A DNA stretch of 64,000 nucleotides from Streptomyces akebiae (GTDB lineage Bacteria > Actinomycetota > Actinomycetes > Streptomycetales > Streptomycetaceae). This document shows, piece by piece, positions 36,344 through 47,661 of this stretch (position 1 is the stretch's first letter; the number at the start of each line of letters is the position of its first letter). The notes beneath the pieces are model-generated. The model made no database searches. It was not told where the DNA came from and worked only from the letters and a program-made list of their open reading frames with translations. The position numbers were made by a program, and so were the translations under genes. The stretch is from the NCBI RefSeq assembly GCF_019599145.1, contig NZ_CP080647.1:3596001-3660000 (forward strand), read 5' to 3'.

Positions 36344-36721
36344 TCAACCTGCCGCCGCTATCGTCCCGTTCGTCCTCGCGGCCTTCTTCAGTTCGAGGTC
36401 CCGGCGGCGCCTGCGGGCCAGCACCACGCGGCGTTCGGCCGCGGTGAGGCCGCCCCAGACGCCGTAGGGCTCGGGTTGCAGGAGTGCGTGTTCCCGGCAC
36501 TCGACCATGACGGGGCAGCGGGCACAGACACGCTTGGCGGCTTCCTCGCGGGAGAGCCGGGACGCGGTGGGTTCCTTGGAGGGGGCGAAGAACAGCCCGG
36601 CCTCGTCACGCCGGCACACGGCCTCCGTGTGCCACGGGGCGTCCTGATCCCTGTCTCCCACTGGCACCCGCTGGGGCGGAACAGCAGCGACCTGCAGGGA
36701 CGAATGCGGCGGATGCAGCAC
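36344..36721 (-). CDS. wblI: WhiB-family iron-sulfur regulator, probably WblI
   Basis: A 125-residue WhiB-like protein. The [4Fe-4S] ligands are C36, C66, C69 and C75; GVWGGL (87-92) is the sigma-binding turn, and KKAARTN follows a basic DNA-binding segment RRVVLARRRRRDLELKK. The first 30 residues are a variable extension. Naming as wblI rests on position beside glpX, recalled from S. coelicolor, not on phylogeny. Confidence 0.9.
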   Translation of the reverse strand: MLHPPHSSLQVAAVPPQRVPVGDRDQDAPWHTEAVCRRDEAGLFFAPSKEPTASRLSREEAAKRVCARCPVMVECREHALLQPEPYGVWGGLTAAERRVVLARRRRRDLELKKAARTNGTIAAAG

Positions 36722-36894
36722 GGTCTACTCCTGACGACGGCTTCGCGAGCGAGAGACGATGCAGCAAGGCCTACCCGCTGTGCGCGGGCCTATGCACTGA
36801 GTCCCGAACCGCTGGAATTCGTTGTCAACACCGTGTGGTCACAACCGGACCGGATCGCTCGGGGGCTGTCCGGGCGTGGTCGAATTCACAACCG

Positions 36895-37617
36895 TCAACG
36901 ATCCAGATGTTTGCGCAAATGATCGTCCACCTTGCGGGCGACATGGTCGGTGACCCGACCGAGGAGGTCGGAGATCACCTTGCCCCGCTTGGGTTTCGCC
37001 TCGACGCTCCCGAGGACGGCCAGCCCGTCCACATAGACCACGGGGGCGTCGGTCTCGCTCGAATCCAGCGCGTCCACCGTGAAGTCGCCGAGGACGGCGC
37101 CGCCGCTGCCGCGCAGCGAGACGTTCTCCGGGACGCGGATCTCGACGCTGCCGAAGACCGAGATCGCCTTGATCATCACCTGACGGTGCTCGAAGAGCGC
37201 CTCGCTCAGGTCCAGTTCGACACTGCCGAATATCGCCCAGGCGTGGATACGGCGCCCGGGCCGCCAACGGCCCTTGCGCGTCGAGGCGCTGAAGACGGCG
37301 ACCAGACGGTCGTCGGGGTCGATCGGGATGGCGCCGGGCGTGGGCCGGTTGGGCACGGAGGAGACGGGCGGCACATACACCTGGCCCGCCTTGCGGGCCT
37401 GGCCGGCCGGCAGGTCCCGTACGAAGACGTCCAGCTCGCCCACCGTCTTCGCGGCGAGCACGCCCTCGACCCGCTCGGCGTGCTCGTCCGCGGTGAGGCG
37501 GCCCTCGGCGAGAGCGTCGCGCAGGAGGTCGGCGATCCGGTCGCGGTCGGCGTCGGAGGCGCGCAGTTCGGCAGCGGACAACGGCGGTTCCTGGGTGGGG
37601 CGCTTCTGAAGGTCCAC
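36895..37617 (-). CDS. DUF1707 and LiaF-like domain protein
   Basis: A 240-residue protein. Residues about 15-70 are a DUF1707 (SHOCT-like) domain: LRASDADRDRIADLLRDALA, then EGRLTADEHAERVEGVLAAK. Residues 120-215 form a beta-helical LiaF/DUF2154-type region: DRLVAVFSASTRKGRW, AIFGSVELDLSEALF, SVFGSVEIRVPENV, LAVLGSVEAK. No membrane helix. Possibly senses envelope stress. GTG 37617; divergent from the class I fumarase. Confidence 0.85.
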   Translation of the reverse strand: MDLQKRPTQEPPLSAAELRASDADRDRIADLLRDALAEGRLTADEHAERVEGVLAAKTVGELDVFVRDLPAGQARKAGQVYVPPVSSVPNRPTPGAIPIDPDDRLVAVFSASTRKGRWRPGRRIHAWAIFGSVELDLSEALFEHRQVMIKAISVFGSVEIRVPENVSLRGSGGAVLGDFTVDALDSSETDAPVVYVDGLAVLGSVEAKPKRGKVISDLLGRVTDHVARKVDDHLRKHLDR

Positions 37618-37806
37618 GGCAGCAGCGTACCCACTCGCGATAGATCGCGACCAGAGGTGTGGACAACTCGGGGCCGACGAACTGAGCCTTACCTCACAAG
37701 CCCGGCCCCCGAGGCAGGTTCTACGCTGGTGGACGCTGCCGATGGAGGCCAGCCGCGCCGTCTTGTCGAGCGCCGAGCGCCGAGTGCCGAGTGAGGAATG
37801 GGCGAC

Positions 37807-39474
<1,668 letters not shown>

Positions 39475-39503
39475 CGCCCCCTCGGACACCTGAGGAGTCA
39501 TGA

Positions 39504-39537
39504 CGGCGGCGGGCCCCGGGACCGGGGCCCGCCGCCG
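39504..39537. terminator. Terminator between the two fumarase genes
   Basis: CGGCGGCGGGCCCCGG and CCGGGGCCCGCCGCCG pair perfectly over 16 bp with a 2-base loop, 30 bases after the class I gene. Confidence 0.8.
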
Positions 39538-39604
39538 CGCGTCATGGTCACCCTCACGGGGTAAGGCCGGGAACACCACGGGCGGCCGGGACGCTGTACC
39601 GGGC

Positions 39605-40990
39605 ATGAGTGACTACCGCGTCGAACACGACTCCATGGGCGAGGTCCGCGTGCCGGCGGACGCCAAGTGGCGGGCCCAGACCCAGCGGGCGGTCGAGAAC
39701 TTCCCGATCTCCGGGCAGCACATCGAGCGTGCCCACATCGAGGCCCTGGCCCGGATCAAGGGCGCGGCCGCGAAGGTCAACGCCGAACTGGGCGTGCTCG
39801 ACAAGGACATCGCCGAGGCGATCCGGGAGGCGGCCGAGGAGGTCGCGGAGGGCCGCTGGGACGAGCACTTCCCGGTGGACGTGTTCCAGACGGGCTCCGG
39901 GACGTCCTCGAACATGAACACCAACGAGGTCGTCGCCACCCTGGCGAGCGAGCGGCTCGGGCGCGACGTGCATCCGAACGACCACGTCAACGCCTCGCAG
40001 TCGTCCAACGATGTGTTTCCGTCCTCCATCCACATCGCCGCCACCGCCGCCGTGACGCGTGACCTGATCCCGGCCCTGGAGCATCTCGCCGACGCCCTCG
40101 CCCGCAAGTCCGTGGAGTTCGCGGACGTCGTGAAGTCCGGTCGTACACATCTGATGGACGCCACACCGGTGACTCTCGGCCAGGAGTTCGGCGGCTACGC
40201 GGCCCAGGTGCGGTACGGCGTCGAGCGGCTCACGGCCTCGCTCCCCCGGCTCGCCGAACTCCCCCTGGGGGGAACGGCGGTGGGGACGGGCATCAACACG
40301 CCGCCCGGCTTCTCCGCCGCCGTCATCGCGGAGGTCGCGCGGGTCACCGGACTGCCGCTCACCGAGGCGCGGGACCACTTCGAGGCGCAGGGCGCACGGG
40401 ACGGGATCGTCGAGACGTCCGGCCAGCTCCGTACGATCGCCGTCTCCCTCACCAAGATCGCCAACGATCTGCGGTGGATGGCGTCGGGGCCGCGGACCGG
40501 TCTGGCGGAGATCTCCCTGCCCGACCTCCAGCCCGGCTCCTCGATCATGCCCGGCAAGGTCAACCCGGTGATCCCGGAGGCCGTGCTCATGGTCGCCGCG
40601 CAGGTCACGGGCAATGACGTCACGGTCACCACGGCGGGCGCCTCCGGCAACTTCGAGCTCAACGTCATGCTGCCGGTGATCGCCAAGAACGTCCTGGAGT
40701 CCGTCCGGCTCCTCGCGAACGTCTCGCGGCTGCTCGCCGACCGGACCGTGGACGGGATCGTCGCCGACCGGGAGCGGGCCCGTGAGTACGCCGAGTCGTC
40801 CCCGTCCGTGGTCACCCCGCTCAACAAGTACATCGGATACGAGGAGGCCGCGAAGGTCGCCAAGAAGGCGCTCGCGGAACGCAGGACCATCCGCGAGGTC
40901 GTCCTGGACAGCGGCTACGTGGAGCGTGGCGATCTGACACTGGAGCAGCTCGACGAGGCGCTGGATGTACTGCGGATGACGCGGCCGTGA
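39605..40990 (+). CDS. fumC: Fumarate hydratase class II
   Basis: Iron-free, heat-stable fumarase. 461 residues: [47 protein letters not shown] and the lyase signature [11 protein letters not shown] with catalytic Ser are all present. ATG 39605 has no ribosome site; TGTACC 7 bases ahead suggests a leaderless transcript. The open frame upstream to 39500 runs through the terminator and is not coding. Confidence 0.96.
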   Translation: MSDYRVEHDSMGEVRVPADAKWRAQTQRAVENFPISGQHIERAHIEALARIKGAAAKVNAELGVLDKDIAEAIREAAEEVAEGRWDEHFPVDVFQTGSGTSSNMNTNEVVATLASERLGRDVHPNDHVNASQSSNDVFPSSIHIAATAAVTRDLIPALEHLADALARKSVEFADVVKSGRTHLMDATPVTLGQEFGGYAAQVRYGVERLTASLPRLAELPLGGTAVGTGINTPPGFSAAVIAEVARVTGLPLTEARDHFEAQGARDGIVETSGQLRTIAVSLTKIANDLRWMASGPRTGLAEISLPDLQPGSSIMPGKVNPVIPEAVLMVAAQVTGNDVTVTTAGASGNFELNVMLPVIAKNVLESVRLLANVSRLLADRTVDGIVADRERAREYAESSPSVVTPLNKYIGYEEAAKVAKKALAERRTIREVVLDSGYVERGDLTLEQLDEALDVLRMTRP

Positions 40991-41092
40991 CGGGACGGCG
41001 AGTTCCGGCCTTCGTGGGTGTCCTCCGGGTAACCGATTCCCGCCAAGGCGTGAACCGTGACCGGTGCCGCAGCGTCGTATGCGCATGACACC

Positions 41093-41105
41093 TAATATCT
41101 GCGCA
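41093..41105 (+). promoter_or_regulatory. Probable -10 element of a leaderless gene
   Basis: TAATAT at 41093-41098, an unusually AT-rich hexamer for this DNA, ends 6 bases before the ATG at 41105; transcription would start at or next to the start codon. Confidence 0.55.
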
Positions 41106-41797
41106 TGGGAGACGACGGAGTGGTGAGACGAGTGGAAGCGGGCGGGTCGACGGCGTTCTGGGAGCCCGGCAGTCAGATCCTGTGGCGCTACCGGGAGAAC
41201 GGCGGCGAGAGCTTCCACATCGCGCGTCCGGTCACAGTGGTGCGCGACGACGCGGAACTGCTGGCCGTGTGGATGGCGCCCGGTACCGAGTGTGTACGGC
41301 CCGTGCTGGCGGACGGCACCTCGTTGAACTCGGAACCCCTGACGTCCCGCTACAAGAAGCCGCGCGGGGTGCGGCTCGGCCGCTGGTCCGGCTCGGGGGT
41401 GCTGAAGCTGGCGCGGCCGGGCGAGCCGTGGTCGGTGTGGCTGTTCTGGGAGCAGGGTTGGCGTTTCAAGAACTGGTACGTCAATCTGGAGACGCCACTG
41501 GCCCGTTGGGACGGCGGTGTGGACTCCGAGGACCACTTCCTGGACATCTGCGTGTACCCGGACCGAACGTGGAACTGGCTCGACGAGGACGAGTTCGCGC
41601 AGGCCCAGCAGGACGGTCTGATGGACGCGTCGGCGGCCCGAGGGGTACGGGAGGCGGGGCTGTCGGCGGTCGAGGTGATCCGCGCGTGGGGCCCGCCGTT
41701 CTCGGACGGCTGGCAGCACTGGCGCCCGAATCCGGCGTGGGGGGTACCGTCTCTCCCGGAAGACTGGGACCGTACGCCCGCGCAGTTGTCCTCATGA
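41105..41797 (+). CDS. DUF402 protein
   Basis: A 230-residue cytoplasmic protein with the DUF402/YgaC beta-barrel: ILWRYRENGGESFHIARPVT, ELLAVWMAPGTE, SVWLFWEQGWRFKNWYVNLE, DHFLDICVYPD, WLDEDEFAQAQQDG. Family members include nucleoside-diphosphate or FomD-type phosphohydrolases; the D-x-D/E-x-D/E acids (LDICVYPD, LDEDEF) are kept. ATG 41105 is probably leaderless. Confidence 0.88.
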   Translation: MGDDGVVRRVEAGGSTAFWEPGSQILWRYRENGGESFHIARPVTVVRDDAELLAVWMAPGTECVRPVLADGTSLNSEPLTSRYKKPRGVRLGRWSGSGVLKLARPGEPWSVWLFWEQGWRFKNWYVNLETPLARWDGGVDSEDHFLDICVYPDRTWNWLDEDEFAQAQQDGLMDASAARGVREAGLSAVEVIRAWGPPFSDGWQHWRPNPAWGVPSLPEDWDRTPAQLSS

Positions 41798-42140
41798 GAC
41801 CCTTGATGCGCCCCCGGTCCGCAACCGTAGGATCGTCCTCCGCAATGGTTCACAGGGGCAACTCCCGCAGTTCGGGCAGGGCTTGACCGTACGTCACCGA
41901 GGGGCGGCAAGACGTGATCAAGGGGTACGAGTGTTACACCGGGGCGAGCCGGAGACGGCCCGACGGACGGGCAGTACTGCCCTTCGGCGAGCCCGCCGGT
42001 ACCGTGTGTGCCACAGGAACTGCCTCTGACCACGCGGGAATTCCGTTCCCAGGACACGTAATCCGGGTATCGGCCTTTCTGCGGGACGAAGGATCGGGTT
42101 TGCGGGACGCACTGCGCTCACGACGCGCAGTCCCGGACGG
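41798..42140. other. Leader region before PP2C gene
   Basis: 340 bases without a supported gene. A CTTGACC motif at 41882-41888 could be a -35 element. An open frame from 41914 has no recognisable content. Confidence 0.4.
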
Positions 42141-44255
42141 ATGGATTCGACACGCGTGACGGAGCACCCCACCTCCCACGAGCGCCCTCAGGGCGGCGCC
42201 GGCCCCACGGATCCCCGCGGGGCGCTTCTGCGTACCCAGGAGCCGATGCGCACCGCGCCCGCCACGGCCTTACCCGCTCAGGCACGCAAGGGTGACGCAC
42301 CGGCCGAGCCGGGCACCGCGGCCCCGTGCGCGAAGAGCGGACAGGCGCCCTCGGAGCACGCCCAGCCGGCGCTCTCCGAGCACTCGCAGCCCGCGGCCAC
42401 CGAGCCCGATCCGCACCGCCCGAGGCCCGCGCCGGAGACCATCCCGGCGCAGCCCGGCGGTGAGCCGGACCGGTCCGGCTCGGCGGCGGGCGGCCTGGAG
42501 CGGCGCGGCGGGCAGGGAGTGCCGCCCGGCGCTCCCATGCCCATGCGGCGTGACGGCGACCGGCTGCGCTTCGTGGGCGCCGCGACCCGGCGGATCGCCC
42601 GGGGCATCGACCTGGACGAGATCGTGATGGGTCTGTGCCGGGCCACCGTGCCGACGTTCTCGGACGCGATCCTCGTCTATCTGCGCGAGCCGTTGCCGGT
42701 CGGTGACGAGCGGCCCACCGGGCCCATGGTGCTGCGGTTGCGCCGCACCGACCGGATCCCGGAGGAGCGGGACACCGAGGGCGGCTTCATGCCCTCGTCG
42801 CTCCAGCCCGAGCAGCCCGTCGATCTCGCGGTCGTCACGGCCGAGCAGTGCGAGGTACGGCCCGGAGGGGCGCTCGCCGAGGTGCTGCGGGGTGTGCGCC
42901 CGGTCTTCGCGGACGCGCCCGCCGCGCACGACGCGCTGCCGGAACTGCTGGGCCCGGACGCGGAACTGACCGTGCCGACCGGCCAGCGGGCGATCCTCGC
43001 CCCGCTGCGCGGGCGGCGCCGGGTGATCGGCGCGGCGGTGTTCCTGCGCCGCCCGGAGCGGATGGCGTTCGAGCAGGACGATCTGCTGGTCGCCGCCCAG
43101 CTCGCCACGCACAGCGCGCTCGGCATCGACAAGGCGGTGCTCTACGGCCGCGAGGCGTACATCGCCGACGAGTTGCAGCGCACGATGCTGCCGGAGGCGC
43201 TGCCGAAGTGCACCGGCGTGCGGCTCGCGCACCGGTATCTGCCGGCCGCCGAGACCGCGCGGGTCGGCGGCGACTGGTACGACGCGATTCCCCTGCCGGG
43301 GAGCCGGGTCGCGCTGGTCGTGGGTGATGTGATGGGTCATTCGATGACCTCGGCCGCGATCATGGGTCAGCTGCGGACCACCGCGCAGACGCTGGCGGGG
43401 CTGGATCTGCCGCCGCAGGAAGTGCTGCACCATCTCGACGAGCAGGCCCAGCGGCTCGGTACGGATCGCATGGCGACCTGTCTGTACGCCGTGTACGACC
43501 CGGTATCGCACCGGATCACCATCGCCAACGCCGGGCATCCGCCGCCGGTCCTGCTGCATCTCGGCGGGCGTGCCGAGGTGCTGCGGGTGCCGCCGGGCGC
43601 GCCGATCGGTGTGGGCGGGGTGGACTTCGAGGCGGTCGAGCTGGACGCGCCGGCCGGTGGCACGTTGCTGCTGTACACCGACGGGCTCGTGGAGTCCCGG
43701 CTGCGGGACGTGTGGACCGGGATAGAGCAGTTGCGGGAGAAGCTGGCCGCCACCGCGCAGTTGACCGGGCCGGATCACCCTCCGCCGCTGGAAGCGCTGT
43801 GCGACGAGGTGCTGGACATGCTCGGCCCGGGGGACCGCGACGACGACATCGCGCTTCTTGCCGCGCGCTTCGATGGGATCGCTCCCAGCGACGTCGCCTA
43901 CTGGTTCCTGGAGCCGGAGGAGATGGCCCCGGGGCGGGCGCGTCGGCTGGCCCGGCACGCGTTGTCCCGATGGGGCCTTGAGGAGTTGACCGACTCGGTC
44001 GAGCTGCTCATCAGCGAGGTGGTGACGAACGCGGTGCGGTACGCGACGCGGCCCGTCACCCTGCGGTTGCTGCGGACCGATGTGCTGCGGTGCGAGGTCA
44101 CCGACGACGTGCCTCAGCTGCCCCGGCTTCGGCAGGCTCGGGCGACGGACGAGGGGGGCCGTGGGCTCTACCTGGTCAATCGGCTGGCGAAGCGGTGGGG
44201 GGCCACTCGGTTGAGTGCGGGGAAGGTCGTGTGGTTCGAGCTCAACCAGGCGTGA
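42141..44255 (+). CDS. SpoIIE-type PP2C phosphatase with C-terminal anti-sigma-like ATPase
   Basis: A 704-residue signalling protein. Residues 1-130: disordered, Pro/Glu-rich. Residues about 135-330: GAF-like sensor (FVGAATRRIARGIDLDEIVM to LLVAAQLATHSALGIDKA). Residues about 340-570: SpoIIE phosphatase (LQRTMLPEALP, ARVGGDWYDAIPL, VGDVMGHSMTSAAIM, TIANAGHPPPVLL, LLLYTDGLVESR, DRDDDIALLAARF) with the metal Asp residues. Residues about 580-704: HATPase of the RsbW type (ISEVVTNAVRYATRPVTLRL, DEGGRGLYLVNRLAKRWG). It should control an anti-anti-sigma partner-switch. ATG 42141 lacks a ribosome site; ATG 42246 behind CAGGAG is an alternative. Confidence 0.93.
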   Translation: MDSTRVTEHPTSHERPQGGAGPTDPRGALLRTQEPMRTAPATALPAQARKGDAPAEPGTAAPCAKSGQAPSEHAQPALSEHSQPAATEPDPHRPRPAPETIPAQPGGEPDRSGSAAGGLERRGGQGVPPGAPMPMRRDGDRLRFVGAATRRIARGIDLDEIVMGLCRATVPTFSDAILVYLREPLPVGDERPTGPMVLRLRRTDRIPEERDTEGGFMPSSLQPEQPVDLAVVTAEQCEVRPGGALAEVLRGVRPVFADAPAAHDALPELLGPDAELTVPTGQRAILAPLRGRRRVIGAAVFLRRPERMAFEQDDLLVAAQLATHSALGIDKAVLYGREAYIADELQRTMLPEALPKCTGVRLAHRYLPAAETARVGGDWYDAIPLPGSRVALVVGDVMGHSMTSAAIMGQLRTTAQTLAGLDLPPQEVLHHLDEQAQRLGTDRMATCLYAVYDPVSHRITIANAGHPPPVLLHLGGRAEVLRVPPGAPIGVGGVDFEAVELDAPAGGTLLLYTDGLVESRLRDVWTGIEQLREKLAATAQLTGPDHPPPLEALCDEVLDMLGPGDRDDDIALLAARFDGIAPSDVAYWFLEPEEMAPGRARRLARHALSRWGLEELTDSVELLISEVVTNAVRYATRPVTLRLLRTDVLRCEVTDDVPQLPRLRQARATDEGGRGLYLVNRLAKRWGATRLSAGKVVWFELNQA

Positions 44256-44320
44256 GGGATTTCGCGGGAGCGCCGTAGGGCTTCCGTGAGTTCGGCGGGT
44301 GCGGGTGCGGTGGGACTTCT

Positions 44321-44361
44321 CCCGCAGTTCCCCGCGCCCCTGGGGGGCCTGCGGCCCCCAG
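44321..44361. repeat. Copy of Streptomyces intergenic repeat
   Basis: CCGCAGTTCCCCGCGCCCCT followed by the hairpin CTGGGGGGCC...GGCCCCCAG; same arm as at 32681-32701 and 51406. Confidence 0.65.
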
Positions 44362-44369
44362 ACGCGCAA

Positions 44370-44398
44370 AGGGCGCCCGGTGGTTCACCGGGCGCCCT
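44370..44398. terminator. Bidirectional terminator between PP2C and PBP genes
   Basis: 13-bp stem AGGGCGCCCGGTG / CACCGGGCGCCCT with a GTT loop, followed by CCGCTTTT. Lies between convergent genes. Confidence 0.8.
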
Positions 44399-44414
44399 CC
44401 GCTTTTCTCGATCG

Positions 44415-46844
44415 CTAGTCGTCCACCTGGGGATCGTTCGGGTTCGTCGGGAACTCGATACCCCCGTCGTCGCCCGTCGGGGTCTCCTCCGGGGTGGTCT
44501 CCGGGGTTTCCTCCGGGGTGGTCTCCGGGGTCGTCGGGGGCTCGCTGGTCGGCTCGTCCGTGGTGGGCGTCTCCGACGGGGTCTCGGACGGCGTCTCCGA
44601 AGGAGTCTCGGACGGCGTCGCCGACGGGGTCGGGGACTCCGTCGGCGCGACCGCGGCACCCTGCTTGGTGTCCAGGTCGAACTTGGTGGTCTTGCCCATC
44701 ACGCCGAAGGTGTACGTGGCCCAGATCCGGGCCGGGAAGCCACCACCGTTGATCCGGGGCTCGCCGAGGGCGTTGTACATCGAGACGTGCTTGCCGTTCT
44801 TGCTCATGTCCTCGCCGAACAGGCCGACGGAGGTCACGAGGTTCGGCGTGTAGCCGGTGAACCAGGCGGAGCGGTTCTCGTCGGAGGTACCCGTCTTGCC
44901 GGCGACCTGCTGGCCGTTGCGGGCCGGGTTGTCACGGACGGAGGTCTTGGCCGTACCGTCGTCGACCACGCCGGTGAGGACCGAGGTGACCGTGTCGGCG
45001 GCCTCGACGCTGATGACCTGCTCGCCGATCGGCTCGGGGAACTCGACCTCGCCGTCGCGGTGTTCGGCCGAGGCGATGATGGTCGGGGTGACCTTCTTGC
45101 CGTGGTTGTCGAGGGTGGCGTAGATGCCTGCCATCTCCAGCGGGCTGGCGCCCATGGAGCCCAGGGTCTGGGCGGGCACGGCCTCCATGCCCTCGGTGTC
45201 CATGCCGAGCTTCCCGGCGACCTCCATGACCTTCTCCATGCCCACGTCGACGCCCATCTGGGCGAAGACGGAGTTGATGGACTTGTTCATGGCGGCCTGC
45301 ACGGTGACGTCGCCGTAGTTGACGTTGTCCTCGTTCGGCGGGGCGAAGCCCACCGCGGTGCCGTCGTCCGTGACCTTGTGCCGGCTGTCACCGTCGTAGA
45401 CCGTGCTGGCGGTGATCGGGTCGCCGTCCTGCGTCTCGGCGTCCTCGTCGACGGCCGCGGCGAGGATGACCGGCTTGAAGGTGGAGGCGGGCTGGTAGTC
45501 CCGGCGGGTGGCGTTGTTCGTGAAGTGCTTCACGTAGTCGACACCGCCGTACATGGCGACGACCTTGCCCGTCTTCGGGTCCACGGAGACGGCGCCGGCC
45601 TGGATGTGCTTGTCGACCTTGCGCTTCTTCGGGTCGAGCTTGCTGGTGAGGCGTTGCTTCACGGCCTTCTCCAGCGCGGCCTGCTTCTTCGGGTTGATGT
45701 TCAGCGTGACGGTCCAGCCACCCGCGTCGATCTTGGTCTTGGCCTCTTCGAGGTTGTCCGCCGCGTCGTTGGCCACGAGTTGCCTGGCCAGCTGGTTGTT
45801 GGCGGCCGTGACCAGGTAGCCGTTCTGACCCTCCATGTCGGGGGCGGCCTGGGGCTCCTTCGGCTTGGGGAGCTTCATGCCCTCCCGCTCCGAGGCGGTC
45901 AGCTTGGTCAGATCCTGCATCTCGACCATGTTGTCCAGCACGTAGTTCCAGCGCGCGGTGACCAGCTTCTTGCCGGTCGGTGTGGCGGTGGACAGGTCGT
46001 ACTGGCTGGGAGCCTGGAGCAGGGCGGCGAGGTACGCGCCCTCCCGGACGTTGAGGTCCTTGGCGTCCTTTTGGTAGTACGCCTGGGCGGCGGCCTGGAT
46101 GCCCCAGGCGCCGCGGCCGTAGTAGCTGGTGTTGATGTAGCCCGCGAGGATGTAGTCCTTGGACTCGTTGCGCTCCAGCTTCAGCGAGATGACCAGTTCG
46201 TTGAGCTTGCGGGTCACCGTCTGGTCGGACGTCAGGTAGTAGTTCTTGACGTACTGCTGGGTGATGGTCGAGCCACCCTGCTTGCCCTTGCCGGAGAGGG
46301 TGTTGATCACACCGCGCGCCATGCCCTTGAAGTCGACGCCGGGGTCCGAGTAGAACGTCTTGTTCTCGGCGGCGACGAAGGCGAGCTGGACCGGCTTGGG
46401 GACGTCCTCGAGTTCCACGATCTCGCGGTTGGTGTCGCCGGTGCGGGCGAAGATCTTGCCGTCGGAGGTCTTGTAGACGTTGCTCTCCTGCAGCGCCTCG
46501 GGGTTCCCCTTGGGTATGTCGATCATCAGGTAGAGCACGATGAAGGCGCCCATGCCGAGCAGACAGACACCGAAGAAGGTGCCGAGGATCTTCTTCCAGG
46601 TGAAGAGGCGGCGCAGGAAGCTCTGCTGGCTCTTCTGCTGCTTCTTGCCGCCGGCCTTGGCCGCCGCGCGCGCCGCCGCCCGGCCGCCGCCCTCCGGCGC
46701 GCCTATGACGGTCGTCGTGCCCGCTTCGCCCCCGGACGAGCGCTGGGGCGCCGCGCGGCGACCGCCGCGCTGCCGCGCTCGTCTTTCTTCCGCTCGTCCC
46801 ATGGCTCCGGTCCGCTCCGCATTCTGCTCGGTCTCATACGTCAC
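44415..46844 (-). CDS. Class A penicillin-binding protein
   Basis: A bifunctional peptidoglycan synthase of 809 residues. Basic cytoplasmic tail to about 80, one membrane helix (ILGTFFGVCLLGMGAFIVLY), GT51 glycosyltransferase (FVAAENKTFYSDPGVD, QGGSTITQQYVKN, RKLNELVISLKLE), then transpeptidase with S-T-F-K (near 453), S-I-N and K-T-G-T motifs. The first GT51 motif has Asn and Asp where EDxxFxxH is usual, as in many actinobacterial PBPs. The C-terminus is a Thr/Pro/Glu repeat tail (PSETPSETPSE). GTG 46844 or ATG 46802 may be the start. Confidence 0.94.
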   Translation of the reverse strand: MTYETEQNAERTGAMGRAEERRARQRGGRRAAPQRSSGGEAGTTTVIGAPEGGGRAAARAAAKAGGKKQQKSQQSFLRRLFTWKKILGTFFGVCLLGMGAFIVLYLMIDIPKGNPEALQESNVYKTSDGKIFARTGDTNREIVELEDVPKPVQLAFVAAENKTFYSDPGVDFKGMARGVINTLSGKGKQGGSTITQQYVKNYYLTSDQTVTRKLNELVISLKLERNESKDYILAGYINTSYYGRGAWGIQAAAQAYYQKDAKDLNVREGAYLAALLQAPSQYDLSTATPTGKKLVTARWNYVLDNMVEMQDLTKLTASEREGMKLPKPKEPQAAPDMEGQNGYLVTAANNQLARQLVANDAADNLEEAKTKIDAGGWTVTLNINPKKQAALEKAVKQRLTSKLDPKKRKVDKHIQAGAVSVDPKTGKVVAMYGGVDYVKHFTNNATRRDYQPASTFKPVILAAAVDEDAETQDGDPITASTVYDGDSRHKVTDDGTAVGFAPPNEDNVNYGDVTVQAAMNKSINSVFAQMGVDVGMEKVMEVAGKLGMDTEGMEAVPAQTLGSMGASPLEMAGIYATLDNHGKKVTPTIIASAEHRDGEVEFPEPIGEQVISVEAADTVTSVLTGVVDDGTAKTSVRDNPARNGQQVAGKTGTSDENRSAWFTGYTPNLVTSVGLFGEDMSKNGKHVSMYNALGEPRINGGGFPARIWATYTFGVMGKTTKFDLDTKQGAAVAPTESPTPSATPSETPSETPSETPSETPTTDEPTSEPPTTPETTPEETPETTPEETPTGDDGGIEFPTNPNDPQVDD

Positions 46845-47084
46845 TCGGGTCTTGTCGGCTCAGCAAGCTAACACCGAGGACCATGACAAGAGGGAGTCGG
46901 TCCGCTCTGTGGCGACGTGACAAAGCGCACGCGCGACGCGTGTCCACAGACCTCATCCCACCGGAACGGACGTTCCAGCAGGGGCGATGGTTGCCCCACT
47001 CGACTCACCAGTTCCTGACGGCCTCGGTGACAGAACCGTGACAATCAGCTCTGACCTGCGCCCTCTCACCATCCGACGAGGGGC
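46845..47084. other. Divergent promoter region PBP / padR
   Basis: No gene seen. Carries the promoters of the leftward PBP gene and the rightward PadR operon. Confidence 0.4.
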
Positions 47085-47115
47085 TATACACGGCATGTAT
47101 ACGTGCGGTGTATAC
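47085..47115. promoter_or_regulatory. PadR-type operator
   Basis: TATACA-N5-TGTATA at 47085-47101 overlaps GTATAC-N7-GTATAC at 47097-47115, and a further GTGTGTAC follows to 47126. TATA-rich inverted repeats of this kind are bound by PadR proteins; the padR gene starts 21 bases downstream. Confidence 0.7.
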
Positions 47116-47136
47116 CCCGTGTGTACAGTCGTGCTC

Positions 47137-47661
47137 ATGTCCATCGGTCACACCCTCCTGGGACTCCTGGAGTCCGGGCCCCGACACGGTTACGACCTGA
47201 AGCGGGCCTTCGACGAGAAGTTCGGTCACGACCGGCCGCTGCACTACGGCCAGGTCTACTCGACGATGTCGCGGCTGCTGAAGAACGGCCTCGTCGAGGT
47301 CGACGGCATCGAGCCCGGCGGCGGCCCCGAGCGCAAGCGGTACGCGATCACCGAGGCCGGCATCACGGATGTCCAGCGGTGGCTCGCGACACCCGAGAAG
47401 CCCGAGCCGTATCTGCAGTCGACCCTCTACACGAAGGTCGTCCTCGCCCTGCTCACCGACCGGAACGCGGCCGACATCCTCGACACCCAGCGTTCCGAGC
47501 ACCTGCGCATGATGCGCATCCTCACCGACCGCAAGCGCAAGGGCGACCTGGCCGACCAGTTGATCTGCGACCACGCCCTGTTCCACCTGGAGGCCGATCT
47601 GCGATGGCTGGAGCTGACCGCCGCCCGACTGGGCAAGCTGGCCGAGGCGGTGACCCGGTGA
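47137..47661 (+). CDS. PadR-family regulator
   Basis: A 174-residue PadR protein: winged helix MSIGHTLLGLLESGPRHGYD, LHYGQVYSTMSRLLKNGLVE, then RKRYAITEAGITDVQRWL and a helical dimerisation tail (Vir_act_alpha-like, PYLQSTLYTKVVLALLTD). Represses its own operon in related systems and is released by drugs or envelope stress. ATG 47137; stop overlaps the ATPase start (GTGA). Confidence 0.93.
   Translation: MSIGHTLLGLLESGPRHGYDLKRAFDEKFGHDRPLHYGQVYSTMSRLLKNGLVEVDGIEPGGGPERKRYAITEAGITDVQRWLATPEKPEPYLQSTLYTKVVLALLTDRNAADILDTQRSEHLRMMRILTDRKRKGDLADQLICDHALFHLEADLRWLELTAARLGKLAEAVTR

Noticed and set aside
44286..46871. 861-codon plus-strand frame opposite the PBP
   Set aside because: Leu/Val/Gly/Asp-rich antisense shadow without ribosome site; the PBP on the other strand has all active-site motifs.
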